Below are positions 47,316-58,300 of a DNA stretch of 64,000 bases, piece by piece. The notes beneath the pieces are model-generated. The model was not told the DNA's origin. It saw only the letters and a program-made list of their open reading frames with translations, and made no database searches. The stretch's first letter is position 1, and each line of letters opens with the position of its first letter. This DNA is from Paragonimus westermani. Lineage: Eukaryota; Platyhelminthes; Trematoda; Plagiorchiida; Troglotrematidae. The position numbers were made by a program, and so were the translations under genes. The DNA lies in assembly GCA_008508345.1 (NCBI GenBank), contig QNGE01003090.1, positions 1-64,000 of the forward strand, in the 5' to 3' direction.

Positions 47316-50300
47316 TGTGATACTTTGGAAACGTGAGAAATTATCTTCAAACACTTCAACATGCACTGGATCCAGTCTCCGCTCAGCATTTGTAATATCA
47401 CAGTGTCGTTCGATATCTCGCACGCGTCACCGTAGTCGAGAGATAAGTATTGCACGACCCCATCTGGATGCTGCTGCTAAACATTAAGCGGTGGGAAGAT
47501 TTGTTGGATGGTGTCTTCACCATTTCCTATATGGCTTGAGGAGCATGCTGGTTCTCTCCCACTGTTTTTGGTTGGTTCAGACATCAGCACACCACTTTGT
47601 AAACTCATACCACGAAGATGACCTCATTAATTCATACGTGTGCGCGTGCGTTCCTGTGGTAGTCAATGCATCAGGTAATCGTAGGACCGAATTTCTGGAC
47701 GTACGGTACGTGAAACTAATGAAGCACTACCAGTTTGTTCGCCGCTGTTGCTGATTGATGCCGAATGCTACAAAATTGGGACGGATTTTCATGGTATTAA
47801 CTTATCACATGCACTGAAATCGGTGAATTTCACCACACCGTCTATCTTTAGAACAGTCTGGAGCGGAATATTCGCATTGGGGAAACACCTATGCTCCCCT
47901 AAGCATAATGATGGGGCGGTTCCAATTGTTTGATTACAAATCTTTTGTAAGTGTGGATCGGTTCGTGCTAGTACATAAGGTGAAATGAGCCTGCTGTCAT
48001 CAGAACACCTGAATCTTCCCTCTTTTTATTAAGTCTACATTTGTCCAAACCTGTGTGATAAGCTACAAAACGTTGAGATATTTATTAGAACGGATTAATA
48101 GTGGTTTTACTCCGAGCCAAACATTATTCGAGATATGAAAGGTTTGGTTTACCAAATCGGTTCAAGGAATTAATCGAGTGAAAATCTACGTTTTGGTAAT
48201 ATCGAAATCAGGTATGCTTTGTTGATTTGGTTGCTCATTTAGCCACCAGTGCTAGTTCGTCCAGTCAGTATGCTTGACACTCGTTGCATCTACCAAAAGC
48301 TTCCGTATTCTGTTCCGTTCCGGCTGCTTTATTTTTTCTTGCAACTAAAACACCTTCCTTTTACTTCCATTTTTCGACCAATTTACTTTTTACTCCGTAT
48401 ATCTGAATCTGAAATTGTCATCAAAGTACATCTCATGTGCTCTATACGAGTTGATAGAGGTTCTTCGTTTTCCACAGTGCAAACGTGTTTTGCTTATGTA
48501 GAGCGTCTTGTTAATCTCATGCTTTTAAAAAAAGAGTCGATCCGATAAGGCTATAGTATAGGAGAGATCGTCAGTCAATTCTGTCCCAACTCTGGGTAAT
48601 TGTGTGACGACCACGCGTGATTTAGGCGTTCGAAGGTACATCCACGTTCTGCAGGCAACTGTCGAACCGTGCTGCACACCTGCTGTATGGTAGTTAATAC
48701 TCATTAAATGGATGGCTGGACCGGAGTTTCTCTACGCGAAAATCTTACACTTTCGTTTTTTTGCATTGGTAACCACAGCCTCCTTCCCCTTGTGTCAGAT
48801 TTCGGTGTGCCACACGTGTTCTGATTGGAGTTGTGTTGATACTCAGATTCACTGTCTTTTTATTTAGTTGCTCTCATTGTGTTGGTATGCGTCGATCTGT
48901 GCCCTATGTTCCATCTGACGATTCCAAACTGGTCGGATAGCGAATGGCGGCCAACGTCTATACAATTCGATTTTCCAACTTTTCGTAGCTGAAGGCCACA
49001 TCACTAAGGTTCCTTCACATCTTGGTGTTTATCCCCAGCCCAGTGATGAAACCTCCAAGCCACATTTCACGTTTACTAGTTAATCACTGTTTGAATAGTT
49101 AGACCATACTTGTTTGATTTCTTGACATGATTCACTAATATTCTGTTTACCGTATCTTCGATTTTGAAGTATTTTAAGTAGTTGTATTGTTGGGGTTAGT
49201 GGTCGTGGGTCGTTTTAACCCACAACCCACCTTTTCTGTAGACCTCCACTCTACAACGCAACAAACTCAGTATGTAGAGAATGTTGACAAAATGTTTATG
49301 AAATTAAAAACAAGCTTTTTTCCTGCCCAGGTCTTTAACTAATAATGGTCTCTGTGATCAAAGTTTTTTGAAGACAGATCGTGATTTTATGTTGGCAAAG
49401 ATGACACTGCCGACCGAATGCATTTCTCATTTTGGTCGGGAGCGTGAAAAACCCTATCCTGCAACTGCACGTTCTAGTACTTGATAGTAGCACATCTCAG
49501 TTCGTTTGGTAGGATTTGGCTTACTTCACACCGCAGACCAGTCTTGTCCATGGTGGCACAATGAACCGTTCCTTGAATAGGATATTCCCGTAGATCGATT
49601 GATTCCTTTAAATCCTTTGCAGTCGAGCAGGTGTCTGAACTAACACTTATCTCGGCTTAACACCTAATCTAGACAGGAGTTAGATAGAGCGTAGGTTGAG
49701 ATCTGAGACCGACAGAGATTGTCATCGTCATCATCATTCTCAGCTTTAACTCGGGCTGCCATTGGTCCTGACAGTGGTGCTCAATGGCAAATTAATAATT
49801 AAGTACAAATGTAAAAAGAGAAACAATGAGGCTTCTTGAAAACAGGTCGATTTTGAGGATAAATGCTCGCTTCTAACCAGCGATATGGGTGGTCGCGACC
49901 TTCCCAACCAGCTCAGCGTAATGGTCAAGGTTTTCAAGCTGATGGGATGACAATACCCATGTAGGCGAGGTGACCGACAGTCTCCAGCGGCCTGATTGCA
50001 CTAACAAATTAAGGATCAATATCAACCTAACGCCATGTTGGATAATGAAGTTATGGAGATTGTTGACCAGGTTTTGTATCTGCAGTGACGGGGTTATAAA
50101 GAATGAAATAATAGCCGCCATCTCCAACGCTAGGGTGTTAGTTACTCTAGAAGACCAGCAGTAAACGAGGCATCTCTCCAAAACGGTTACGTATGTTAGA
50201 TGACTGAGAGCGGTGTTGTCTCGCGTTTGCGAAACATGGCTGCTGATGTTGGACGATGTGGACCATGCTTACTATCGATATCTGCGTCCGACCAGTCATG

Positions 50301-53300
50301 TCGGGTGGCACCAACGGGTTAGAAACAGAAAGGTTAGACAGTGGGATTTTGGTAGCGATTGCCGGTCAAGTATCTTCGTTCATTTTTGAAGTTTGCACAG
50401 ACTCAGATAGTTAGGCCTTGAACTAACGGCTGTCACATCATGCAATTTTTGCCGATGCTGCGGCCGACTGCACGAGGTGCGAAGTAGGTGGATGGTGACC
50501 TGGAATAGAAGAACGAATTTGTCCACCAGTGTTAGCCACTATAGGTCGAGCTTGTCTCCCGGTTTGGTGCCCTTTCACTCCATAGAGTCAGTGGTTGGAG
50601 ATTTCAGGTTAGGTGGAGGCTGATCGGGCCTAATAATGTGAGTGCTGTCGTCGTTTGGCTAGGTTCCCGGTAGAGTAAGCACACTGACACACGGCATCGA
50701 AAGCCATAGGCAGGCTGTTTGTTGATGACACCTTACCTTCACTTAAAGCTAATTTGTTCGTTTGTTTACAAGGTGTAGACACCTTGATTTCGAGTGTCGA
50801 CGTGATTATTTTTAATAGCTTCAATATTTTACGTTGGACTTTTTCACGAGATTCGTACTCGCCCGTTTGTCTTTCTTTTTGTCGAAAGCACGTTTGTATA
50901 ATAAGCGTAGGCTTTCACAAACATCTTCCCCGGTCGGTACATCTTTATCAATTTACACGAAAACGTTCTTCGCATTGAATTGGATCAATTGATGATATGT
51001 CAAATTCATTTTGTGCAACACTTACAGATGAAATTCCGTATGATTGGATTTTTGCACCGTTTGATTGGGAATCAACCACATCGTATTTCTCAATTGAGAA
51101 AGCTGACGAAGTGACCGAGGCCATGACTGAATCTCGTGAAAGAAACTTAGTGAACGGTTGTGATGCTTGCCCTATCCATCAATTTACGGACCGTAATGCA
51201 CCTCCAAAAACTGCATTCACAAGCGTCACTGTTATTGAATGTCGAATCAGCTGTGACATTCGACCATACTATCACCCTCATTGATGCCAGTCAAGCGCCT
51301 CGCGCAGCAGAAACGAGGATAAAACGATGAGGTTGAAGAGTGGATTTTGCCAGAAAAGTCTATAGACTAATGTGATCGGACCATATGCTGAGGTTGCGGA
51401 CCGATCGTAGGCCACTTCGGTCACCCTTCGCCGATTCACCTAACGGACCGAACATAGGAAAACAAAGAGCTGTCAGTAACATAGCTACTGCCAGCCGGGT
51501 TCCTCACGATGCCTTGGCTTTCGTTGTTTAAAGTCGCTGATTGGAAATGCTGAGGGATGGCATCTGGTAGAGATAGGTTGCGCAAATGTTGGTATTGTTC
51601 ACTTGAGTTGCCTGTGAAACAAGTTCGGCTAATGACGCCGGGCAGTGGAAGTCACCATGTCCACTTCCATTTTGGCCATGTGTTTGTAAAGTTTGAAAAT
51701 CTTGTTCAGTGTTTGAATTTAAACACGAATTTTTGTTTCACGTTCGGTTCTCCTCTGTTTTATCTGAGTCTTACTCCCTCACCTATTCCCATGGTTTCAT
51801 AACAGTAAGGTATCAGTGTGAACCGCTGATGTACTGTTGCTGATGACAGTGGTAATTTATTGTTCTCCCAACCGGTAGCCTTTCCTCCGTAAAGGTATAA
51901 TTCAGGTTTTATCCCTTTGTTCGCAGCAATCATCCAATTGGCACCAACTATGAACCGCGGTCACCACCCCCACGAACTCCATTCGGTCTGGTTCAACGGC
52001 CACCACCCCCAGGACACAATCACGAGACAAGGGATTTATTGGGTCCCCATCCACACGTGACCATTCATCCGGGTGACCGCATGGAACGATCTCTTTTTGG
52101 TCCAGAACCACCCTCGTTTCATATGGTGGGTGATGCTGGCCCGTACCCGCGACCCAGCTACCCACCACCACGGTTCGCCAGTCCAAACATGCCGTCCGAT
52201 GGGCCCTATCCCCAAGCTGGCTTCCCACCCATGGACCCTCTTGTGAGACCGCGGTTCCCCTTAGCTGTGGGCCCCATAGACCATTCCGGACCGCCAGATT
52301 TTGTTCGTTTTAGGCCTCCATTTTTCCCACCACGTGTGCCCTTATCTGTTCATCCTCCGTTCAACCCAGCTTTGCTTCCAGCTAATGAAGCCCTCGTTAG
52401 TTCTGAGCTAGATAAAATGGCTGCGTTGTTAGCGTCAAGTAAACCACCCCCACAAGGCTCGACGAGCCAGGTACCTCATTCGCCTCCTACAGATCCTCGG
52501 GCGCAATCTCCCTCGCGCGCTGTTAGGTTGGACACAGCGCATGATTTGCTTTTCGAGCACCAAAATTCGCCCATCCTTGTAAGTTGTGTGCTTGCGTGTT
52601 TCTTTTGTATCTTTTTCCCGCAGGTACCATCTTACAGCAGCGCCTCTGAACTTCCACGAACTGTGACGTGTGGAGGTCGATGATGGACAGTTGCGATATG
52701 TAGTTGCCGATGTGATTGACGAAGAGTCTTTGTGAAGTAGGCTGATTGTACATTTATCTAACCGGAAAGATTGTTAACAAGAAGCACTTTGCTTCCACCT
52801 ATTCATCAAATTAGTCTAGGTTCCCTATCCTAAGTCCCGGTTCAACCAGATGGCTCAGCCATACTGAGGCACAATTTTCACTTAAGATGGTTCAATGCAG
52901 CAAGCTTGTTTAGCGTACAGTCAGCAGCAATTTGTCACCTTTCCGATGCTTGCGATGACAACGTTTGAGAACTACACTTTTCTTCGCTGTTGCCGAGAGT
53001 ACTGTTTAATAGTTACATGCTGATGAGGTGGCAATGTTTATGTGAGTACAGCGGTCCCTAACGCCAGGTAAACTGCTTGAAGTAAGGCGACATTGGGCTG
53101 ACTTGAACTCCAGGCACTACTCTTGGCAAACCGATGTTTTCGTTTCAGAATGAAAACGCGATAGGTGCGTCTGCAGCCGGAATCAAATGTAACCTCATTT
53201 TTCTGTCTCTAACTGCAACAGGTCAATTTATTTCTGTCTTAAGGAATCCTGGCAGCTATGAAACTGCCGTGCATAGTTTAGCACTCTTCAGTGATCGCTT

Positions 53301-55041
53301 GCCAACAAGCAATTTTTTGGCAAGCCCTAATCGCAGCGTATTCTTTCGGTAGACGTTCCCAGTTTTGACACTATCGTGAGCAACAGCTGAGGTGCCGAAA
53401 TCACATTTCCTTCTGGTCGTTAATCATTAGGTGTCACAACGGTCTCCAGGTTCTGTCGCTTAAATGACTAATTCCAAATCAGCTGAATTATCCTCTAAAA
53501 CGTCCCACCCACCATTCCAGTCTGCCTGAGGAATTAACGATCGAGCTCAGCTGCCGGGGGTTTCGGTTGATTAAATCGTTTATGCGGGTTCTAGTATTAG
53601 TGACGTTGTACGATCATATTTGGCTCATCAGCACACGGTAACCGATGTGCGCTGTTTAGATAACTGCGCATTAGGGTAGTCAATCCCCAGTGTGAACGGC
53701 CGTGCTGCCACAATTGATGAGGATGGTAAACGAAGGTTTGGGCGACTTTCAGACACACGAATGGTGTCCCCAAATGACGAAATGCCACGTGATTTCTTGC
53801 ACGTTTTCGGCCGTGCATATGGTGATTTATTTTTTACACAATTTGACTGAGCTATCCTGCGTGCCGTCTGTTTGCACTTGGCAATTGTAGCGATGCTGAA
53901 TTGAGTTTTTATTCTTATAAATTCACAATAATGAGCTTTCGGTTAACAGTTGATTTACGCTATCAGCAATTAACTGACATAAGCGTCTTTCTGTTTTCTA
54001 ACTCTATGCACTTGCGAGTTTCAGAAGCACTCAGTGGCCGTCACCCCCATTAGTAGTTTGCACTGTACGAAGCTCCCCTTAGTCAGTTTGTGGCGCATTC
54101 CACAACATACCAGGTATTATTTCGTCATTTCCCCACATAACTCTATTAAGTTGGTAACTGCGTTCTTTCAGTAGGCTGTCAGTATTCCAGTAACGGGCTC
54201 GATAATCCTGCTATTCCAGATCCAACCACCAGTTGCCACACCCGCAGACTTTCAGACCGATACAGTCTGATCGATATCCTGCCGTATACTTTTGATAGAC
54301 TAACAGTTGTTGCTTATCTACATTTTATCGGTTACTTGTATACCAACGTGGTTCGAAGTGAGCCTAAGAAACAAGGTGTGTTCTTTGTCGTGTGTCATAC
54401 AGATACTCTTTCTTTTTTAGTCCGCTGAGGTTCCTACAGCTATTCCGGATGTTTTTGGAGTCCAGCCAAGAAGGCAGTCACTGTCTTTCAGTTCACCTGA
54501 GCTAAACGTCGTTCCACAGCTAACCGCTCCAAAAGGATCACCTATTCCGCAGACACAATGGCGTCTTATCCAGCTGGATATGAATGTCAAGATCCCTTAC
54601 CCATTGATGCAATTACCCATCCAAGACCTTCCTCATCGGTTTGAAGACCCCAGACTTCGAGGACAATTGACGACCCTTCGACCTCAGATCAAGTCTACAT
54701 CATCTCTAAGCGAATCAGAAGACCTCGGATTAATTACAATAGGCTCAGGTAATTCAGCAGCAGTTGAATCAAACCCCACGACGGCTAACAGTGATCCTAA
54801 CACGATTTCTACCCAGCGACGCCCGGTCAGACTACAGTTAAACGAAATGGCTAGTACGTTTGCCCATTCACATTCTACCGTAGTCACGAATAATCCAACA
54901 AAGTCAGGCGATCGATCTTATCTAGATGATCCACGATTCCGCAGACGGCGTATACTGACGACAGCGGTGACAACAGCAACAGACGTGTCTACGGTAGCTC
55001 CCCCAACGAAAAGCAACACTGCAGATGCAACGACGGCGTAA
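40570..55041 (+). CDS. ZC3H4/ZC3H6-like triple CCCH zinc-finger protein
   Basis: Coding exons: 40570-40655, 40708-40924, 40973-41089, 41129-41365, 41416-41543, 51927-52578, probably 52624-52662, and 54421-55041; every junction is GT-AG and in phase, giving about 698 residues. The N terminus is acidic (MEFEEGEVDDASESESE), then basic and Ser-rich with the DYLSEDEEIDFRVVERERS block near residues 82-101. Three CCCH fingers follow: C130-C138-C144-H148 and C159-C167-C173-H177 (both CX7CX5CX3H), and C182-C191-C197-H201 (CX8CX5CX3H). The middle (residues 262-479) is Pro/Gly/His-rich; the C terminus has DPRL and DDPRFRRRR motifs. This layout is that of vertebrate ZC3H4/ZC3H6 and Drosophila Suppressor of sable, nuclear RNA-binding proteins that restrict non-coding and faulty transcription. 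One intron is about 10.4 kb, others are 39-52 bp. Whether exon 52624-52662 is used is uncertain; skipping it keeps the frame. Confidence 0.92.
41129..41365 (+). CDS. ZC3H exon carrying zinc fingers 1 (end), 2 and 3
   Basis: This 237-bp exon (79 codons) starts right after the 39-bp intron that splits finger 1. It encodes GDSCPFRHDFEPPRKQELCK, then KFYATGVCSKGSTCLYLHGE and FPCKFFHLSGKCNNGESCKF. The tight pair of second and third fingers, joined by G-E-F-P-C-K-F, is the hallmark of the ZC3H4/6/8 family. All metal ligands are present. Confidence 0.92.
41709..41743 (+). repeat. (TGA)n(TGG)n microsatellite
   Basis: About seven TGA units run directly into four TGG units, inside the large intron. 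Such tails may mark the 3' end of an RTE-type LINE, but no LINE coding sequence is recognisable just upstream. Confidence 0.85.
44455..44535 (-). mobile_element. tRNA-like SINE fragment
   Basis: On the minus strand a tRNA-like head is visible: A box region TAGCCCAGTGTTAAGGAC, the arm CTCGACTACCAGTTGTATAG, and B box region GGTTTCAAGATC. It resembles a tRNA head with two indels, so it is not an intact tRNA gene. The rest of the SINE body was not delimited. Confidence 0.5.
47280..47314. repeat. (TA)n microsatellite
   Basis: A perfect run of about 17 TA dinucleotides in the large ZC3H intron. Confidence 0.97.
49860..50350 (+). mobile_element. RTE-like LINE, C-terminal RT fragment
   Basis: Plus-strand frames give the region after the RT active site in pieces: MEIVDQVLYL (near 50050), SDGVIKNEIIAAISNARV (50082-50135), and further on VRAVLS/RVCETW (near 50205-50235), which corresponds to the VRSVLLYACETW block. 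The order and motifs match the LINE at 2470-4830 (FTHLGS...ADGKSAKAAKAW...VRSLLLFVSGTF). It is 5' truncated and frameshifted. A CATCAT-type run at 49722-49740 on its left could be the tail of a second, minus-strand LINE. Confidence 0.65.
52663..54420 (+). other. ZC3H intron between the Pro-rich and last exons
   Basis: About 1.76 kb of intron, ending in a strong acceptor (tctttcttttttag at 54420). A 72-codon frame at 53134-53352 is unrecognised; no transposon motif was found. Confidence 0.6.
54421..55041 (+). CDS. ZC3H last exon
   Basis: Starts in phase 0 after tctttcttttttag and runs to TAA at 55039-55041: 206 residues. It carries a WRLIQLDMNV block, LPHRFEDPRLRGQL, and near the end SYLDDPRFRRRRILTT, the D-P-R-[LF]-R repeats seen in C termini of the ZC3H4/6 family. 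The rest is Ser/Thr-rich and probably disordered. No canonical AATAAA follows before the FIGNL1 stop on the other strand. Confidence 0.85.
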   Translation, partial: SAEVPTAIPDVFGVQPRRQSLSFSSPELNVVPQLTAPKGSPIPQTQWRLIQLDMNVKIPYPLMQLPIQDLPHRFEDPRLRGQLTTLRPQIKSTSSLSESEDLGLITIGSGNSAAVESNPTTANSDPNTISTQRRPVRLQLNEMASTFAHSHSTVVTNNPTKSGDRSYLDDPRFRRRRILTTAVTTATDVSTVAPPTKSNTADATTA

Positions 55042-55348
55042 CAGTGATATAACAAGTGCAAAAATGTCTTTAGATTTGGGAGGCCGACTACCTAATTCCT
55101 GGGGGTGTCTAATGGGCCAAATGGATTAGGACAGAATACATGAGAAACTGCTCTTAGCAATCAAAGGAGTCTATGTGCATGCCGGTCGATGTTTGTCTCT
55201 ACTCGTTATTTTTGCCGCTATGCTGATCTCGCACTTTGTACATAAGAGAAAAGCAACCAATGATATTAGCGAGAAAATTGAACGGTTCAGTGTTTTATGC
55301 TGAGTTTATGTATACACACAAGTTAACGTCTTATGAAAAAGCAGGGTA
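55042..55348. other. Convergent 3' intergenic region
   Basis: Only 307 bp separate the ZC3H stop (plus) from the FIGNL1 stop (minus), so the 3' UTRs and polyadenylation sites of both genes must lie here or overlap. No canonical AATAAA was seen for either gene; CATAAA variants occur on the minus strand near 55295-55312. Confidence 0.7.
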
Positions 55349-58300
55349 TCAAGCTTCGAAACTGCCGTACTGTTTATTCCATTTCAGGTAATGTTCCAGG
55401 TCTCCTGTGGATACACTGGCGCGCACTTGGCTAAGCGCAGCCTCGAAATCTGACAGTTCGACTGGACGAACCTGAAAAAAAAAAACAAAAGAATGTTTTA
55501 TAAACTGTCAAAATGGTTAGGGCATTTAAATTTCTCGTTTAGCTACAGAACTCTAGAAATGATTATTTTCAGTACGATTCGACCTAATGCAAGTACAAAC
55601 GGAGCGAAACACTGGTGGTTGCAGCTCATCGGTCGATTTACCTCGTCACACGCGATTGATTGGATGGTCTCCAGGCTAAGTGACCTTATGGGACCCATTG
55701 CTGCCTCTCTACAAAGGTTCGCCATGTCCGCTCCGGAATAACCTGTTGAGAAAAAAGGCGAGAGTACCAAATTATGTGATACATAGGACAAAAGTTGTTT
55801 GACTCGAAATTAAGCTGGGGACGGTTATTTTGTCATTTTTCAGTGACAAGTTCTACATTCACTGGCGATCAACATTGGGAGGGGGGACGTCGTATTCTTC
55901 ACAACCACGTATACTGCTATTAATCAAAGTATTTCGAACGATGAAAAATAACTTGGACTTTAAATCGTGTGCGGTTTGAGTAATTGTCGTCGTGTACCGT
56001 GCATGGTACGCGTGTCCGATCTAAATGCGTTGATCAGTTGGATCACTTGTATGATTGCTGAGGCTTCTTACGATTGGAATAGACTACAGATGTTCAAAAG
56101 ACATGAAATTATCATCGACTGTTACGTGAAACAATACCCTCCAGTTGGAACTTTCGTTCGCATCAGTTGGCTCACAGAGTCGCACACCTTGTGGTCAAGC
56201 CGATCTTGGTATATAGTGCGCCGTTGCGACTATTGGCGCACGAAAACTGAGTGTCCTTCTCTTGTGGACAGGGTCCACATAAGCAAGTGGTAAGCACTGT
56301 ATCGATAGGAAAACGACTGCAAATTGGTATTCACAAACTCGTTTTATCGATAAGCCAAAAACATGCTATCACATCGTTGGTGCCATTCACATGAATGCAG
56401 TACTACTTTCCCGGGTACCGGGTTTTGGCCAATTGGTCTCGCTGACTAAACTATCAGGCGATCAGATCGCAAGTCTTAAAAAAAAACGAATAAAAAGTGA
56501 TCGCGGATGTACTTCGCAAACGACAAGCCCAAGGCTAACCGAGTTAATAATCCAACAGATTCCGAATGATTCGATTACAAACGAAATGAAACGAGCTGCA
56601 GGAGCCAAGTTGATCAGATTCGGATGCAGTCAAGGAAGGGAATGTGATCAGGAAACTATGTGAACAACTGATGGCATCTGATAGAACGTGAGAATCGTGA
56701 AGAAACCTTTGTTAGCATCCCTAAAATCTGCTGGCCAGCTCACGACTTCTATTCGAAAACTTGCAAAAAAAAACCAGCGTCAGCGGTCCGAAGTGTGCAC
56801 TGTAAGATTCTTCCTGTTGGTGAACAACATGAGGAATGACAGCGAATGCGGTGTACACAAAATCGGCCTGATCGAGTAATACATTTAATCTAACAACCGT
56901 GATGAGATGCACTGACCTTTCGTGCGCTGCGCGACAACCGCGAAGTCCGTCGCAGCCAGGCGATGGCGCTGTTGTTTCAGAAGATGTTCAACTATTTGTC
57001 TGCGTGCTTTCAAATCAGGTAAGGGTATGTACAGGCGCTTTACAAAGCGGCGACGAGCAGCTTCGTCAAGTTCTTGTGGCCTGTAAAAATAGATACAACA
57101 GTGATTGGTAGGAACTTCGTTTCTATAAGTTGAAAATCACTCAAATGTTTGTCACGTCCCCATAAACATTTTGATCATCCCTTTGCAAAAAGTTGACTGA
57201 CACATACGGCTTCCTAGCTTCAGTGAAACGCGTGCGTCACCCAAATTGTGTTGTCGGCTCGCACAACTCCAACTGAGATGGAGGTATCTGACAACGAGCG
57301 GTGTAACACAGGTCAACCGGAGAACACCTAACCACTTCGGAACCCACACAGTTGGCGCAGTGCGTGTTCAGCATTCCAGCTGTTCCCCCTATATACTGCA
57401 AACCTGGGCATAGTTGCCGCGCATGTTTCGATCGCTTACTCACCTACAGTTAAATCGGGGCTTTCATATGTATACCGACAAACTAATCGAGACAGCACGT
57501 AAACTCAGTACTAGAGCAGGGTTGAACCGGAAGAGCGTCGGCAAACTGACGTTTAGTCAGCTACTCGCCGTCAGACCACCCGTAATATTAATCCCAATTC
57601 AACGTCGTTGGCCCGATCTTGGTTCATATTGCCCAGCGTGATTTGGATCTTGGTCTCACATCAACCAATTCACAATTCGTTGATGTAGGTCTACTGTTAA
57701 GAGTAACTATCAGTAAGTTAAGAGTTTTAGGCGCAAATGTCACCGCTGCGTCGTAAGGTATGGACGGCTCTGTAGAATGGATTGTGGGTACCGCTCAGCC
57801 TGCTTGTGCTTGTTTAGCTCTATCCCTTTGTCTTCAGACTAAGTTCTTTTTTTCCAGTTGTTACAAGCGGGCCATCAGCACTTTCTGGTAAACGAACAAA
57901 GTCGTTCAAAATATTACCTACTGTAGGTCGGGTTCGTCTCCCACGAGATTGGGCAGGATGGCGACCGACTGAGCTTAGTCTCAGGAGCGTTTGGCCAATT
58001 TGTGAATTAAGTGCACTCTCTGAAGCGATGAAATCCGATGACCTTCACTTATGGATGGTTTTTTGTTTGCGAGATGTGGGCACCTCGCTACCGAGAGTGG
58101 ACGTTATTTCCAACAGTTAGGTCTCTTCACCATTCTTTTCTTTTGGCAGCTTATCGTCAGTAAGAACCACTGGTGTACTGCTGTCTCTAACCTTGATAAT
58201 GGTGGCAAAGCAGTGACACGTGTTTTTTTTTACTAAGATTATAGGATAATTTTGGCATAAGCCGGGAGTTTGTCTAAATTTAGGCGATCCGACAGCGAAT

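Larger units (their letters stand above)
41544..51926 (+). other. Large ZC3H intron with repeats
   Basis: The 10383-bp intron lies between AA|GTGGGT (41544) and TTCGCAG (51926). It holds a GAT/GGT microsatellite, a tRNA-like SINE, a TA-repeat and an RTE-like LINE fragment (listed separately). The remaining stretches (41.75-44.45, 44.54-47.28, 47.32-49.86 and 50.35-51.9 kb) show only short, unrecognised frames. An additional small exon inside cannot be ruled out, but the flanking exons join in frame without one. Confidence 0.75.

Noticed and set aside
52039..52683. A stand-alone Pro-rich 214-codon gene
   Set aside because: It is an internal part of the ZC3H exon 51927-52578 read into the following small intron; the frame continues upstream to an acceptor and joins the zinc-finger exons in phase.
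55470..55490. Poly(A) run as a retrogene or LINE tail
   Set aside because: On the minus strand it is the polypyrimidine tract and CAG acceptor of the last FIGNL1 exon.
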